Assembly: GCA_964453665.1 (NCBI GenBank)
Contig: CAYVQT010000011.1
Span: 1-61,067, forward strand
Length of the DNA stretch: 61,067 nucleotides
Source: DAOUTY01 sp964453665
Lineage (GTDB): Bacteria > Chloroflexota > Dehalococcoidia > SZUA-161
Reading direction: 5' to 3'
Part shown: piece by piece, positions 16,526-25,464 of the stretch
Position numbering within the stretch: position 1 is the first letter of the stretch
How the letters are laid out: every line of letters starts with the position of its first letter
Made by a program: the position numbers and the translations under genes
The notes under the pieces: generated by a model
What the model was told of the DNA's origin: nothing
What the model saw: only the letters and a program-made list of their open reading frames with translations
Databases searched by the model: none

Positions 16526-18232
16526 ATGGCTGATTGGGATTCCTCACAGGAAAATAGAGAGCTGGGCATTGCGCTGGTGAACGGTTCGTTCATCAGTGAT
16601 TCGGAGCTTGCGACCGCTGAGGAACTCGCTGCTCAAGAAAAAAGGAAGCTGAGTGAGGTTCTAGTGGAGCAAGGGCTGATAGACTCTGAGGTGCTGGGTT
16701 CTGTGCTAAGCTTGAAGTATGGTGTTCCTGTGGTGAATCTAGCTCGCATGGAGATACAGCCCGAAGCCACAACTCTGGTGTCTGAGGAGGTTGCCAGAAA
16801 ACACCACATCTTACCGGTTTCGGTGGATGGCGACACGCTGACTATAGCCACCAATGAGCCACACGACTTTCGCACTGTGAACAGCATCGCGGCGTTGACG
16901 CGAAAAAGAATTGAGACGGTGATCCCCGTTGGTATGAGCCTCGATGAGGCCATAGATAGCAACTATACCCTGAGGTCACAGATTGAGCAACAGGTAAGTC
17001 AGATCGCGGGGCTCAATTTGGATGTGAACGCGGAGATAGCAGAGGGCATGGCAGTCGATGCACTTAAGCAGGCTCCCATTGTCCAGGCTGTGGATATGAT
17101 GCTGACACAGGCGGTACGAGACCGGGCCTCGGATATTCACATTGAGCCTCAAGAGGATTGTCTGCTTGTGCGGAATAGAATCGATGGTGTATTACACGAC
17201 GCAGTTCGTTTACCGCTGGGGGTTCATACGGCTATCCTGACAAGGATTAAAGTCTTGGCCAACTTGAATATTGCTGAGAGGCGTCGTCCCCAGGACGGCC
17301 AGTTTAGCGCTAACGTAGCCAACAAGAAGGTTGATTTCAGGGTAGCCACGGTTGAAACTGGTTTCGGAGAGATGGCGGTGCTCAGGGTGCTGGATAAATC
17401 CATGCTGTTGATCAGACTCCCGGATCTGGGTATGAGCCCCGCCGTTATGAATCCATTTGAGAACCTGTTGGCTGCGCCGTTCGGTATGATTCTGGTGAGT
17501 GGCCCTACGGGTTCGGGCAAGACCACTAGCCTGTATGCAGCTTTGCAGCAGCTCGATGCCCAGGAGCGTAACATAATGACTATCGAAGACCCAATTGAGT
17601 ACAGCTTTAAAGGAATAAACCAGATTCAGGTAAACCGGGTGGCTAACATAACTTTTCCCGTGGGGTTGAGAGCGATCATGCGTCTTGACCCTGATATCAT
17701 ACTTGTCGGTGAGATAAGGGATACTGAAACGGCCACTACCGCCGTTCAAGCGGCTATAACAGGCCATCTGGTTCTGAGTTCAATCCATGCTAACGATTCT
17801 GTTAGCGCATTAATTCGCTTGATCGATATGGGTGTGGAGCCGTTTCTGGTGACCTCAGCGGTAATTGGCAGCATTTCCCAGAGATTGGTGAGACGTGTCT
17901 GTCCCTATTGCCAGCAAGTGGCCAAAGTGTCTCCATCGGATGCCGCAGCTTACGAGGCTGAGATGGAAGAAACAAGGGAAAAATTCTCGGTTGGACGGGG
18001 GTGTAACTTCTGCTCACGAAGCGGTTATTTGGGTCGCGTTGGGGTATACGAGCTGCTCTCACTAAGCGACGAGCTAAGAAAGATGATAGTGAGGGGGGCA
18101 TCCTCGAGTGAACTAAAAGAAGTAGCAGTTCAGAAGGCAATGATCCCCATGCGTCGTGATGGCATGGAAAAGGTCAAAGACGGTGTGACTACCCCTGGCG
18201 AAATAATACGTAATGTATTTACCATCCTCTAA
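16526..18232 (+). CDS. pilB: Type IV pilus assembly ATPase PilB
   Basis: A 568-residue GspE/PilB ATPase driving pilin polymerisation. Residues about 10-150 are a MshEN-type N-terminal domain, a fold that binds c-di-GMP in some homologs; its two key loops are altered here (ELG at 12-14 and KLS at 41-43 instead of RLG). The catalytic core has SDIHIEP, Walker A GPTGSGKTT near 326-334, IEDPIEYSF and DPDIILVGEIRDTETA. A zinc tetracysteine is seen as CPYC (459-462) and CNFC (493-496). The ATG has a modest AGGAGAAG site. It is followed by pilC in the same direction. Confidence 0.94.
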   Translation: MADWDSSQENRELGIALVNGSFISDSELATAEELAAQEKRKLSEVLVEQGLIDSEVLGSVLSLKYGVPVVNLARMEIQPEATTLVSEEVARKHHILPVSVDGDTLTIATNEPHDFRTVNSIAALTRKRIETVIPVGMSLDEAIDSNYTLRSQIEQQVSQIAGLNLDVNAEIAEGMAVDALKQAPIVQAVDMMLTQAVRDRASDIHIEPQEDCLLVRNRIDGVLHDAVRLPLGVHTAILTRIKVLANLNIAERRRPQDGQFSANVANKKVDFRVATVETGFGEMAVLRVLDKSMLLIRLPDLGMSPAVMNPFENLLAAPFGMILVSGPTGSGKTTSLYAALQQLDAQERNIMTIEDPIEYSFKGINQIQVNRVANITFPVGLRAIMRLDPDIILVGEIRDTETATTAVQAAITGHLVLSSIHANDSVSALIRLIDMGVEPFLVTSAVIGSISQRLVRRVCPYCQQVAKVSPSDAAAYEAEMEETREKFSVGRGCNFCSRSGYLGRVGVYELLSLSDELRKMIVRGASSSELKEVAVQKAMIPMRRDGMEKVKDGVTTPGEIIRNVFTIL

Positions 18233-18393
18233 CTGACCCTAATTGCCCGCAGTTACCCCAATCGCTATTAACCCTCCTATTTGAAGCTAATCACCTGGGC
18301 CGAAAGTACTATGGACATTCAGTGGGCTGTCTTGTAGTATTAGTATAAATTTAGGGGTAATATACTCTTTACATACTCACGGGGGGTGTGACT

Positions 18394-19602
18394 ATGGAGT
18401 TCAAATACGTTGCAGCCACGGCTGAAGGGAGCGCAGTAAGCGGGGTCCTGGCTGCTGAGAATGAGGCTAATGCGGAGCAGATACTATGGGACTCCGGGCT
18501 TACGATCGTTGATTTGAAGAAGCAGGTTAAGATGCCTGCGCTGCATGAGGCACTGCCCTCAGTTTTCGGTGTGAAGAGGCGGGACGTAATTCAATTCAGC
18601 AGGAATATGGCCAGCCTTCTCGAAGCTGGCATACCCATATTGAGAGCCTTGACTATACAAACTCGTTTTGGCAAGCGGGCTTTCAGGGCTGTGCTAAAAG
18701 AGGTGATTAGCGACCTTGAAAAGGGGAGCCGACTTTCAGAGGCCTGTAGCAAGCATCCATCTGTTTTCCCGCCTTTCTACGTATACCTGATGCGTACTGG
18801 TGAGGAAGTAGGTAACCTGTCACAGGTATTGAAGGATACTGCTACTCATATGGAGAGAGACGAAGCTACGGCATCAAAAGTCAAGCGCAGTCTGGCTTAC
18901 CCGTCTTTTGTCTTAGTACTTGCAGTTGGCGCTATAGTTGTGATGATGACGTTTGTTGTTCCTGCGCTGACGTCTATGTTCGAGGAATTCGGAAGCGACC
19001 TGCCGGCAATGACGAGGGGGCTGATCGCTGTGAGCGATTTCTTCGAGGCTAATTTCCTGTATATGCTTCTGATAGTGATAGTGTTGGGTTTTGGAGGCTA
19101 TTTTTATGGCAGGACAGAGGATGGGAGAAGGCGAAAGGATGCGATTATATTAAAAATCCCCGTAATTGGGCAGGCTGTATTAAAGGGGGGCTTGGCCAGG
19201 TTTTGCCGTAACATGAGCATGCTGGTGGGAGCCGGCGTATCCTTGTTTGACGCGCTGAAACTGACCTGCGAAACGACCGACAATAGTGTGATACGAGAGT
19301 CTGTGGCTAACGTTCGCTCTAGGGTAGGCGACGGTCAACTGTTCTCTCAGGCGGTGCAGGTAGACCCCCTTTTCCCAACACTGATGGGTGAGATGATAGC
19401 CGTAGGTGAGGAGGCGGGGAGCCTGGAGGGTCAGTTGTCTAAAGTCGCCGGTTTCTATGATGAAGAGGCGGAAAGGGCCATATCTCAGGTAACATCGACA
19501 CTTACTCCTATGCTTACAATTGGCGTGGGATTGATAATCGGTCTGATTGCCGTAACCATATTCAGCTCGATCTATTCTATGGTGGATGTGCTGCCGGAGT
19601 AG
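18394..19602 (+). CDS. pilC: Type IV pilus inner-membrane platform protein PilC
   Basis: A GspF/PilC family protein of about 402 residues that anchors the ATPases to the pilus base. Two copies of the T2SF domain are visible, beginning FSRNMASLLEAGIPILRAL and FCRNMSMLVGAGVSLFDAL. Membrane segments include SFVLVLAVGAIVVMMTFVVP, a second near FLYMLLIVIVLGFGG, and the C-terminal LTIGVGLIIGLIAVTIFSSI. I prefer the ATG at 18394, with GGGGGG seven bases upstream, over the GTG at 18388. It sits between pilB and a set of prepilins. Confidence 0.93.
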   Translation: MEFKYVAATAEGSAVSGVLAAENEANAEQILWDSGLTIVDLKKQVKMPALHEALPSVFGVKRRDVIQFSRNMASLLEAGIPILRALTIQTRFGKRAFRAVLKEVISDLEKGSRLSEACSKHPSVFPPFYVYLMRTGEEVGNLSQVLKDTATHMERDEATASKVKRSLAYPSFVLVLAVGAIVVMMTFVVPALTSMFEEFGSDLPAMTRGLIAVSDFFEANFLYMLLIVIVLGFGGYFYGRTEDGRRRKDAIILKIPVIGQAVLKGGLARFCRNMSMLVGAGVSLFDALKLTCETTDNSVIRESVANVRSRVGDGQLFSQAVQVDPLFPTLMGEMIAVGEEAGSLEGQLSKVAGFYDEEAERAISQVTSTLTPMLTIGVGLIIGLIAVTIFSSIYSMVDVLPE

Positions 19603-19606
19603 TAAC

Positions 19607-19636
19607 GGAAACTTCGTCGTGACGGGAGTCACCACG
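19607..19636 (+). repeat. 30-base GNRA-loop hairpin, copy 1
   Basis: Starts GGAAACTTCGTCGTGACGGG. The 9-base arms CGTCGTGAC and GTCACCACG enclose a GGGA loop, which fits a GNRA tetraloop; one C-C mismatch. Copy 2 starts exactly 60 bases later. Confidence 0.7.
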
Positions 19637-19666
19637 CTACCGGAGTGTGCATTTACAAGTTACAAT

Positions 19667-19696
19667 GGAAATTTCGTCGTGACGGGAGTTGCGACG
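19667..19696 (+). repeat. 30-base GNRA-loop hairpin, copy 2
   Basis: Same 30-base frame as copy 1, with five changes. The arms CGTCGTGAC and GTTGCGACG pair fully in RNA if two G-U wobbles are allowed, again around GGGA. It lies 55 bases before the next prepilin gene, so a leader RNA element is possible. Confidence 0.7.
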
Positions 19697-19750
19697 ATAG
19701 GAGCGGCTGGGAATAATATTGAATAAAAGGGCAAAAAGGGGTGGTTGAGG

Positions 19751-20770
19751 ATGTTAACGCGAGTAAGGCAGCTTCTGCGAAAGGCTATTTTTGGCCGCAC
19801 GGTTGGAGTTGCCCTTATTGAGGTAACGATAGCGGTTGTCGTACTGGGGCTGATTACTGCCTCTGTTCCCCCCGTAATGGTGCTGCTCACAAAGGCCGAG
19901 TTCAGGCGTGATGAGCAGCGAATTGCCGAGAGCCTGGTCCGAATGCAGATGGAGTATATCAAGAGCGCCCCGTATGAGCAAGCGACTATCGGGCAGCCAG
20001 TGCCCGAATACGAAATAGTGCCCGCTCCCAACAATAGCTACTTAATCAATGTAGTAGTGCGGCCAGTCAGCGTGGATTATGAAGAGGATAAGGAGCATTC
20101 ATACCTGGAACCGGGTGAAGATGAAGGCATTCAAGAGATAACGGTGGAGATATATCACGTTAATATGGAAGTGGGGGTGGATACGCCGGTGCTTGTAGCA
20201 AGGAACTACAAGGTCGACCGTTTGATTCCGGTCGCTTCTACTGCGACGCCCTCGCCAGCGCCGACGACCTCGAGTACACCCACGCCCGAGCCTACGCCTA
20301 CACCGGAACCGACACCTACGCCTGAGCCTACGCCTACACCCGAGCCGACGCCCACACCGACACCAACGCCGACGCCCACACCAACCCCTACGCCTACCCC
20401 TCCGCCTTCGGCGCAGCCTTGCTCAGTGCCGGTAAGCGTGCCCGGTCTGCATGAGGGGGAGGATTACGATTTCACATTCACTACTGAGGGAACAGGGATA
20501 ATAAGCGCAGAGTGGTCATACGGGGCTGGTTCGTGGTGTTTATTAGAAGCACAGTTATCCATAGGTACTGGAACAGGGGCTGGCTTTTCAGCAATTGCGA
20601 CTGATACTTATGAGAGAATGGGCTCGAATACGCTTAACGTAAGCGCCGGCAGTCAGCCTGCGGGCGACTATATGGTGCGATTCTCGGTAATTGATATGAA
20701 CTGGTGGTGTAGTAGTACGGTGACGACTACATCGGCTACCGTGACCTACATGAAGTACGACTGTCCCTGA
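19751..20770 (+). CDS. Prepilin-like protein with Pro-Thr-Glu hinge
   Basis: A 339-residue type IV pilin-like protein. A basic leader ends in a prepilin peptidase site (TVGVALIEV, with Val at +1 and Glu at +5), followed by the hydrophobic stalk VTIAVVVLGLITASV. A globular part is joined by a low-complexity hinge at about 174-218, repeats of TPEP and TP, to a C-terminal beta-rich domain of about 115 residues with paired Cys. I chose the ATG at 19751 with GGGGTGG upstream; a TTG six bases earlier is in frame. It is the first of three consecutive prepilin-like genes after pilC and may be a minor pilin or tip protein. Confidence 0.78.
   Translation: MLTRVRQLLRKAIFGRTVGVALIEVTIAVVVLGLITASVPPVMVLLTKAEFRRDEQRIAESLVRMQMEYIKSAPYEQATIGQPVPEYEIVPAPNNSYLINVVVRPVSVDYEEDKEHSYLEPGEDEGIQEITVEIYHVNMEVGVDTPVLVARNYKVDRLIPVASTATPSPAPTTSSTPTPEPTPTPEPTPTPEPTPTPEPTPTPTPTPTPTPTPTPTPPPSAQPCSVPVSVPGLHEGEDYDFTFTTEGTGIISAEWSYGAGSWCLLEAQLSIGTGTGAGFSAIATDTYERMGSNTLNVSAGSQPAGDYMVRFSVIDMNWWCSSTVTTTSATVTYMKYDCP
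20270..20404 (+). repeat. Low-complexity repeat encoding Pro-Thr-Glu hinge
   Basis: Short repeats of CCTACGCCTACACC-type sequence encode alternating TP and PEP units. Such tracts vary in length by slippage and form extended spacers between domains of surface proteins. Confidence 0.85.
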
Positions 20771-20844
20771 TGGCAGTATTTCAATAAAGACAGATGGGTA
20801 AACGTATATACCGGGTTGTATTGAGCTGTAAGGTGAAATCTGTT

Positions 20845-21366
20845 ATGGCTGGAAGAAGAAGGACTATTCGACAGCTGGGTTTTACTCTGGCTGAATTGAT
20901 GGTGGCCATAGCGGTCGGGTCTATTATCCTGGTCGGCAGCTTTATTCTTATGCACTACATGCTCACCGTGAGCGCTGAGAACAGGGACGAGACGATGGCC
21001 GTGCTTCAGGTGCAGTACGTGGGCTTCTGGATAAACGAGGACGTTGTGCAGGCCCAGTATATTGATGGCGAAGGGTTTCCTGATGATATGGAGATAGGCT
21101 GGACAGAGTGGGACGGCGTTGAGAAAAAGGTGATATACGAGGTTGAGGGGATGATGGACGGCGAGCTCTGGCGGCTCTATCGCGAGCTTTTTGTAGATGA
21201 TGTGAGTCAGGGAAAGACAATAGTAGGAGAATACCTGGACCCAGGTTCGACTATGTGGGTTTGGCATGGAGACCTGGATAGTGTAATTGTATTGCAGGTG
21301 ACCGCAATATTTGAGGGCAATGAGGTGAGCAGCACCTATCAGATAAACCCCAGGGCTCTGAAATAG
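20845..21366 (+). CDS. Prepilin-like minor pilin
   Basis: A 173-residue pilin-like protein. The leader RQLG precedes FTLAELMVAIAVGSIILVG, a standard prepilin cleavage site (G then F, Glu at +5) and hydrophobic stalk. The body is acidic and beta-rich with no recognised domain, fitting a minor pilin of the PilW/PilV kind. I prefer the ATG at 20845, preceded by AAGGTG at suitable distance and giving a normal 12-residue leader; an in-frame ATG at 20794 would add 17 residues. Confidence 0.78.
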   Translation: MAGRRRTIRQLGFTLAELMVAIAVGSIILVGSFILMHYMLTVSAENRDETMAVLQVQYVGFWINEDVVQAQYIDGEGFPDDMEIGWTEWDGVEKKVIYEVEGMMDGELWRLYRELFVDDVSQGKTIVGEYLDPGSTMWVWHGDLDSVIVLQVTAIFEGNEVSSTYQINPRALK

Positions 21367-21410
21367 CGGCTGATATGGTGTGAGGAGCGATGTATGGCAG
21401 GAGGTGGGCG

Positions 21411-24400
21411 ATGGAGAACAGGACTAAATTGAAAAAGAGCGAGGTCGGGCAGACCCTGGTCTATGTAACGATCATAGTGGCGCTGGCCGCGCTTATCATA
21501 GCCCCTATGCTGAGGTTCACCTACACCGGACACCGGAGCGTGCGTATACGTGAAGAGAGGATGCTGGAGATATATGCCGCCGATGCCGGCATCGAGGATG
21601 CCATGTACCAGATACAGAACGAGGATGACATAGCAGAGCTGAGCGGGCTCAATTTTGGAGAGACATACGACCCCGGCACACCTGACGGATGGAATGACAG
21701 GGACATGGATGTGAGCATCGAGAAGGTATGGATCCCCGGGGAACTGCCAGGTGGACTGAGGGTAGAGTGGGACGAAGATAATGACCGCTCCGATGTGCTG
21801 AAGATGGTCGGCCTTTACACCTTTGTGGAGAGAGTTGCAGCGGAGGATGGTTTTGAGAACAGCGGATGGGATGGGGGGACGGGCTGGGATGCCGACTGGG
21901 ATGCCTCCGGCAGCGCCAGCAAGGGGACCGACGTCCCTTATGACGGAGACCGATACCTGCGGTTTGCGTTCTCCGGGGGCTCGGCCGAACGCGCAACCTC
22001 CCTGAGCGGCTTCTACCAGCCTCGTTTGCAGTTCTATGCCAATGCGGGCTCATTTGAGGATGGTGACAGCGCCGCGTGCATGGTAAGCACTGAGGAAAGC
22101 CCCGGCGCGGGTGACTGGGACACACTGGTCACCTGGGGGAATGGAGATGAAACGGGCGTATATCAGTTTGTTGATTTAGACTTATCGTCATATGGCAATT
22201 CGAGTGATTTCTGGGTTAGCTTCGATGCCGGCCTGTCCGGCGTGGTGATAGCGGAGGATGATTTCGAGAGCGGGAGCTGGTCCGGGGGGACGGGCTGGTT
22301 CGGCGATTGGCTCGACTCGGGTGATGCCTCAATCACTACCTATGGTTCACCGCACAGCGGCAGCCGTCACCTCAGGCTGAGGGATTACAGCGGCTACGCG
22401 GCGCGTGCGGTAGACCTCTCCGGCTATACCGAGCCGCGCCTCCAGTTCTGGGCCCAAGCGAGCTCTTTCGAGTCAGGCGATAAAGCATATTGCAGGGTGA
22501 GCGCTGACGGCACCAACTGGACTACCGTACGGACATGGGATAACAGTCAGGGCTATCACTTTGTTGATATCGATCTGTCCTCGTATGTTGAGGGGTCGAG
22601 CCAGTTCTGGATTGCTTTCGACGCAGATATGTCAAGTGACTATGACCAGTTCTATGTAGATGACGTTGAGATTGTCGATGATGACTACTTCTATGTAGAC
22701 GAGTTGTGGATCGGTGATGACGTCGACGCTTATACAATTGAGATAGCATATACAACGGATACCCTGGGTCATGCCTGGCTGGACACACTTGGGGCATGGC
22801 TGCCGCCGGGATGGCAGTATGAGGATGTAATCGAGGTTGACGGGCTGCCCGATAGAGGGCCCGATGTAATAGAATCATCATTCGCTGGCGGTACCGTACT
22901 TCAGTGGGACTTCTCTGGAGATGGCATCGACCTGCAGCAGCCCCTGGGGCCGAGGCCTGTTGTGCGCAGCCTGACGTTTACCTTCACCGGTGGGCAGGAA
23001 AACGAGGGCATATTCACATGGATAAAGGCAACCTCCGAGTCGGGTGGTCTCGGTAGTGAATTTCTGTCGTGGGATACCGGCTACGAGATATACAGGGCCG
23101 TTTCCTCGGCGAGCCACGAGATATGGGGCAGCAATACCGAGGTGGTAGCCTATACGGCGCAGGGCGAGATAGACAAGAGGGGGCTGATAGCATACGGAAA
23201 CTACCAGGCAACCGGCTCACCCCTCCTGATAGATACTACTTTGGATAGCGGCCAGATCAAAGAGACTCGGGTCGACCCTGCTGACCCGGACACGTGGACC
23301 ACGGTGGATTACGGCGGCGGTGATGAGGTTACCTATACAGGCAGGGCTACAATAAATGAGGGGACTGGCAACGGCATCCCCGAAGATGCCGAGGTGGTGG
23401 CAGCCTGGCTGTACTGGTCTGCGTTCCTGGATGGTGGAGAGTATAGCGGTGGCGACTGGTGGGATCCACCGCCGGAGCAGGGACACGCGAGCGGGGATCC
23501 GGATACAGCGGTGGAGTTCATGTACCCCAGGGTGTATGGCCCTGAGACTTTCGAGGTGCTCGATGGGGACGAGGTCTATACCGTCGATGCGTATACCGAC
23601 GATGGTGAGCCTATTGTATTGGAACCCAGGGATGTACTTGCGTACCTGACGCCGAAAAGGTATGTTAACGAGTTTCTGGGCACGGCGTACGATGACAACG
23701 GAAATGAGACCTTCACTACGGAGGACATGCCGGTTCTGGCCTCGCCGGAGCCTGACGTTTTCCTGGGTATAACGCCTATCTTTGAAGGAGACGACTATAC
23801 CATAAACTACGACACGGGCGAGGTCACTATTATCAACGAGTCTCTGGCGGGGAATGTATACATAGATTACAGCGTATCCGAACTGGGTGAGTTGAACAAG
23901 GGGAGCGATTACAGCGTAGATTATGACAACGGTAAGATTACAATGACCAATGAGTATCTGGTGGGTAACGTCACCGTGTTCTACTGGGCGCAGCACTGGG
24001 ATACGGCTATAATACACAACGCTGTGGACAGGTATGGAACGGAATTAGACCCCGCAGTGAAATATTACTCCTCCTGGGGCTGGTTCTATGGCTGTTTTGC
24101 GGATGTGACCAGCGAAGTAACCGGGGCTCAGGGGTGGACCCCTATTATAGAAGACTACGCGGTTCCGATTGGCAACGGTGAGTATGCTGTTCGCGAGATA
24201 GATGCTACGACGGTATATGATCATATAAATCCACCTGGACAGGCGGGATACTCCGGCTGGTCGCTGATCGTGCTCTACGAGAGCCCGACTGAAACGGCGC
24301 ACCAGTTCTATCTCTATGACCCTGTTCACCATCCGTATGATCCTGGTACCCATCCCGATGGGTGCCCGTTCTTCTCCGGGCAAAACCGCGATATAAATTT

Positions 24401-24848
24401 TACGCTTACCGGTTTCTATCCTCCCGAGGGCTCGGTCGAGGGCAGGATGACGTACTTCGTCGGCGAGGGTGACCAGGCATTAGGGGGTGATTGGCCCAGT
24501 GATGCTGATTACCTTCAATTCAAAGGGGCGTCACAGTCCAGCTTTCCGTCTCCAAGCTCCAGCACAACGCTGCATGACGAATATACTTGGCAACCAAATG
24601 GTGAATGGGATAACGTAATAAATGCGAGGTCTACGAATGGTGAGAGGGGAGTGGATATAGATACCTTCGACATTTTAGACGATGTCGGCGATGATACGGA
24701 AGCAAATATTCGATTCCACACGGGAGATGATGGGTGGTCGCTGGTGTACGTTATCCTCTCCTTTAAAACCGAGATGGTGCCGAAGCAGGACTACTTCTTC
24801 AACGTGGCCGCTGTTACCTACAGCTATGAGCTGGGAACGGTTGAATGA
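21411..24848 (+). CDS. Very large PilX-like pilus surface protein with twin adhesin-like domains
   Basis: About 1145 residues. The N-terminus (SEVGQTLVYVTIIVALAALI) is a pilin-like hydrophobic stalk of the PilX/GspK type, with EIYAADAGIEDAMYQIQ after it. Two homologous domains follow near 145-280 and 281-423, each with E-D-x-F-E-x-S-x-W, then GGTGW, then an LQFWAQASSFESGD-like core and DIDLSSY; they look like MAM or jelly-roll carbohydrate-binding modules. The rest is acidic, Tyr/Trp-rich and beta-rich, with two GWSL motifs (SGWSLIVLYE near 948, GWSLVYVILSF near 1107) seen in large exported surface proteins. I chose the ATG at 21411 because AGGAGGT is five bases upstream. Likely a pilus-tip adhesin; ligand unknown. 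Confidence 0.75.
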   Translation: MENRTKLKKSEVGQTLVYVTIIVALAALIIAPMLRFTYTGHRSVRIREERMLEIYAADAGIEDAMYQIQNEDDIAELSGLNFGETYDPGTPDGWNDRDMDVSIEKVWIPGELPGGLRVEWDEDNDRSDVLKMVGLYTFVERVAAEDGFENSGWDGGTGWDADWDASGSASKGTDVPYDGDRYLRFAFSGGSAERATSLSGFYQPRLQFYANAGSFEDGDSAACMVSTEESPGAGDWDTLVTWGNGDETGVYQFVDLDLSSYGNSSDFWVSFDAGLSGVVIAEDDFESGSWSGGTGWFGDWLDSGDASITTYGSPHSGSRHLRLRDYSGYAARAVDLSGYTEPRLQFWAQASSFESGDKAYCRVSADGTNWTTVRTWDNSQGYHFVDIDLSSYVEGSSQFWIAFDADMSSDYDQFYVDDVEIVDDDYFYVDELWIGDDVDAYTIEIAYTTDTLGHAWLDTLGAWLPPGWQYEDVIEVDGLPDRGPDVIESSFAGGTVLQWDFSGDGIDLQQPLGPRPVVRSLTFTFTGGQENEGIFTWIKATSESGGLGSEFLSWDTGYEIYRAVSSASHEIWGSNTEVVAYTAQGEIDKRGLIAYGNYQATGSPLLIDTTLDSGQIKETRVDPADPDTWTTVDYGGGDEVTYTGRATINEGTGNGIPEDAEVVAAWLYWSAFLDGGEYSGGDWWDPPPEQGHASGDPDTAVEFMYPRVYGPETFEVLDGDEVYTVDAYTDDGEPIVLEPRDVLAYLTPKRYVNEFLGTAYDDNGNETFTTEDMPVLASPEPDVFLGITPIFEGDDYTINYDTGEVTIINESLAGNVYIDYSVSELGELNKGSDYSVDYDNGKITMTNEYLVGNVTVFYWAQHWDTAIIHNAVDRYGTELDPAVKYYSSWGWFYGCFADVTSEVTGAQGWTPIIEDYAVPIGNGEYAVREIDATTVYDHINPPGQAGYSGWSLIVLYESPTETAHQFYLYDPVHHPYDPGTHPDGCPFFSGQNRDINFTLTGFYPPEGSVEGRMTYFVGEGDQALGGDWPSDADYLQFKGASQSSFPSPSSSTTLHDEYTWQPNGEWDNVINARSTNGERGVDIDTFDILDDVGDDTEANIRFHTGDDGWSLVYVILSFKTEMVPKQDYFFNVAAVTYSYELGTVE

Positions 24849-24884
24849 TTTAGCGGGCATGTGGCAGCCGCAAAGTGCGATTAT

Positions 24885-24918
24885 TGGGTAGGCTGGCCGA
24901 CGTCGGCCAGCCTACCCA
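24885..24918. repeat. Perfect 34-bp palindrome (GGCCGACGTCGGCC core)
   Basis: The half TGGGTAGGCTGGCCGAC is followed directly by its exact reverse complement. The same core occurs at 25465-25493 and 31512-31537 with changed arms. Confidence 0.9.
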
Positions 24919-25015
24919 GTTATTATACAATACCCGCAATATTGCTTCTGCTTCCATGGAAGAATCGAAATGACATTTACATATTGTCTATCACTGTGTG
25001 CGCCTTTAATCAATG

Positions 25016-25042
25016 GTAGGGGCTTGGTTACCAAGCCTCTAC
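25016..25042. repeat. Palindromic repeat, GTAGGGG family, GGTTACC core
   Basis: Arms GTAGGGGCTTGG and CCAAGCCTCTAC around TTA, one mismatch. Same outer arms as the 25167, 32486 and 33725 elements but a different core word. Confidence 0.8.
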
Positions 25043-25055
25043 GCAATTAAAATAC

Positions 25056-25095
25056 CCCTTCGACAAGCTCCCTTCGACAAGCTCAGGGCGAACGG
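25056..25095. repeat. TTCGACAAGCTCAGGG dispersed repeat, doubled
   Basis: CCCTTCGACAAGCTC is present twice in tandem and then runs into AGGGCGAACGG. Related copies lie at 31353, 31591, 32530, 54381 and 54733. Confidence 0.85.
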
Positions 25096-25166
25096 TAGGG
25101 GTATGAAACCAGCAGCGCAATCGGACGACGATCCTCCATGTCATTGCGAGCGCCTTAAATCAGGAC

Positions 25167-25194
25167 GTAGGGGCACGGCATGCCGCGCCCCTAC
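25167..25194. repeat. Palindromic repeat, GTAGGGG family, GGCATGCC core
   Basis: Arms GTAGGGGCACGGCA and TGCCGCGCCCCTAC, one mismatch in 14 pairs. Confidence 0.85.
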
Positions 25195-25206
25195 ATATAG
25201 GGTAGG

Positions 25207-25224
25207 CCGGAGCATCTGCTCCGG
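25207..25224. repeat. Short palindrome CCGGAGCA/TGCTCCGG
   Basis: Perfect 8-bp arms around TC. It lies five bases before the GATTGGAGC element and shares its GGAGC word. Confidence 0.75.
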
Positions 25225-25228
25225 ATAA

Positions 25229-25250
25229 GATTGGAGCGGATGCTCCAATC
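25229..25250. repeat. Palindrome GATTGGAGC-GGAT-GCTCCAATC, copy 1
   Basis: Perfect 9-bp arms around GGAT. An identical copy lies at 25425-25446, and a shorter one at 54892-54907. Confidence 0.85.
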
Positions 25251-25341
25251 CACACGGGGAAGGGTTGAGCGTTAAGCTTTCAGATTAATTTGGGTTCATG
25301 CTTCCGCATAGACTGCCCCATGCTTGACATGGAGAATGACA

Positions 25342-25370
25342 GTAGGGGCGACCCTGTGTGGTCGCCCTGG
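25342..25370. repeat. Palindromic repeat, GTAGGGG family, GCGACC arms
   Basis: GTAGGGGCGACC and GGTCGCCCTGG flank CTGTGT; the inner arms GGGCGACC and GGTCGCCC match perfectly and the outer ends are degraded. Confidence 0.7.
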
Positions 25371-25424
25371 TATTTCCCGTATGGTGGTGGGTTTCGCTGA
25401 ACACTGGCCAATATACTTTTTTAA

Positions 25425-25446
25425 GATTGGAGCGGATGCTCCAATC
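25425..25446. repeat. Palindrome GATTGGAGC-GGAT-GCTCCAATC, copy 2
   Basis: Identical in arms and loop to 25229-25250. Confidence 0.85.
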
Positions 25447-25464
25447 CACCCGGGGAAAGTGATA

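Noticed and set aside
17210..17767. Minus-strand frame of 185 codons inside pilB
   Set aside because: Antisense to the ATPase core with intact Walker motifs; no ribosome site or known motif.
19607..19696. Two 30-base repeats separated by 30 bases read as a minimal CRISPR array
   Set aside because: Only two copies, each a strong hairpin with internal variation, no further repeats and no cas genes in the window.
20270..20404. The CCTACGCCTACACC tract as a minisatellite of regulatory meaning
   Set aside because: It is in frame in the prepilin gene and encodes a normal Pro-Thr hinge.
23217..24017. Minus-strand open frame of 266 codons within the large surface-protein gene
   Set aside because: The plus-strand frame is much longer, with a pilin-like start, a ribosome site and internal domain duplication. 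The antisense frame has no recognisable feature.
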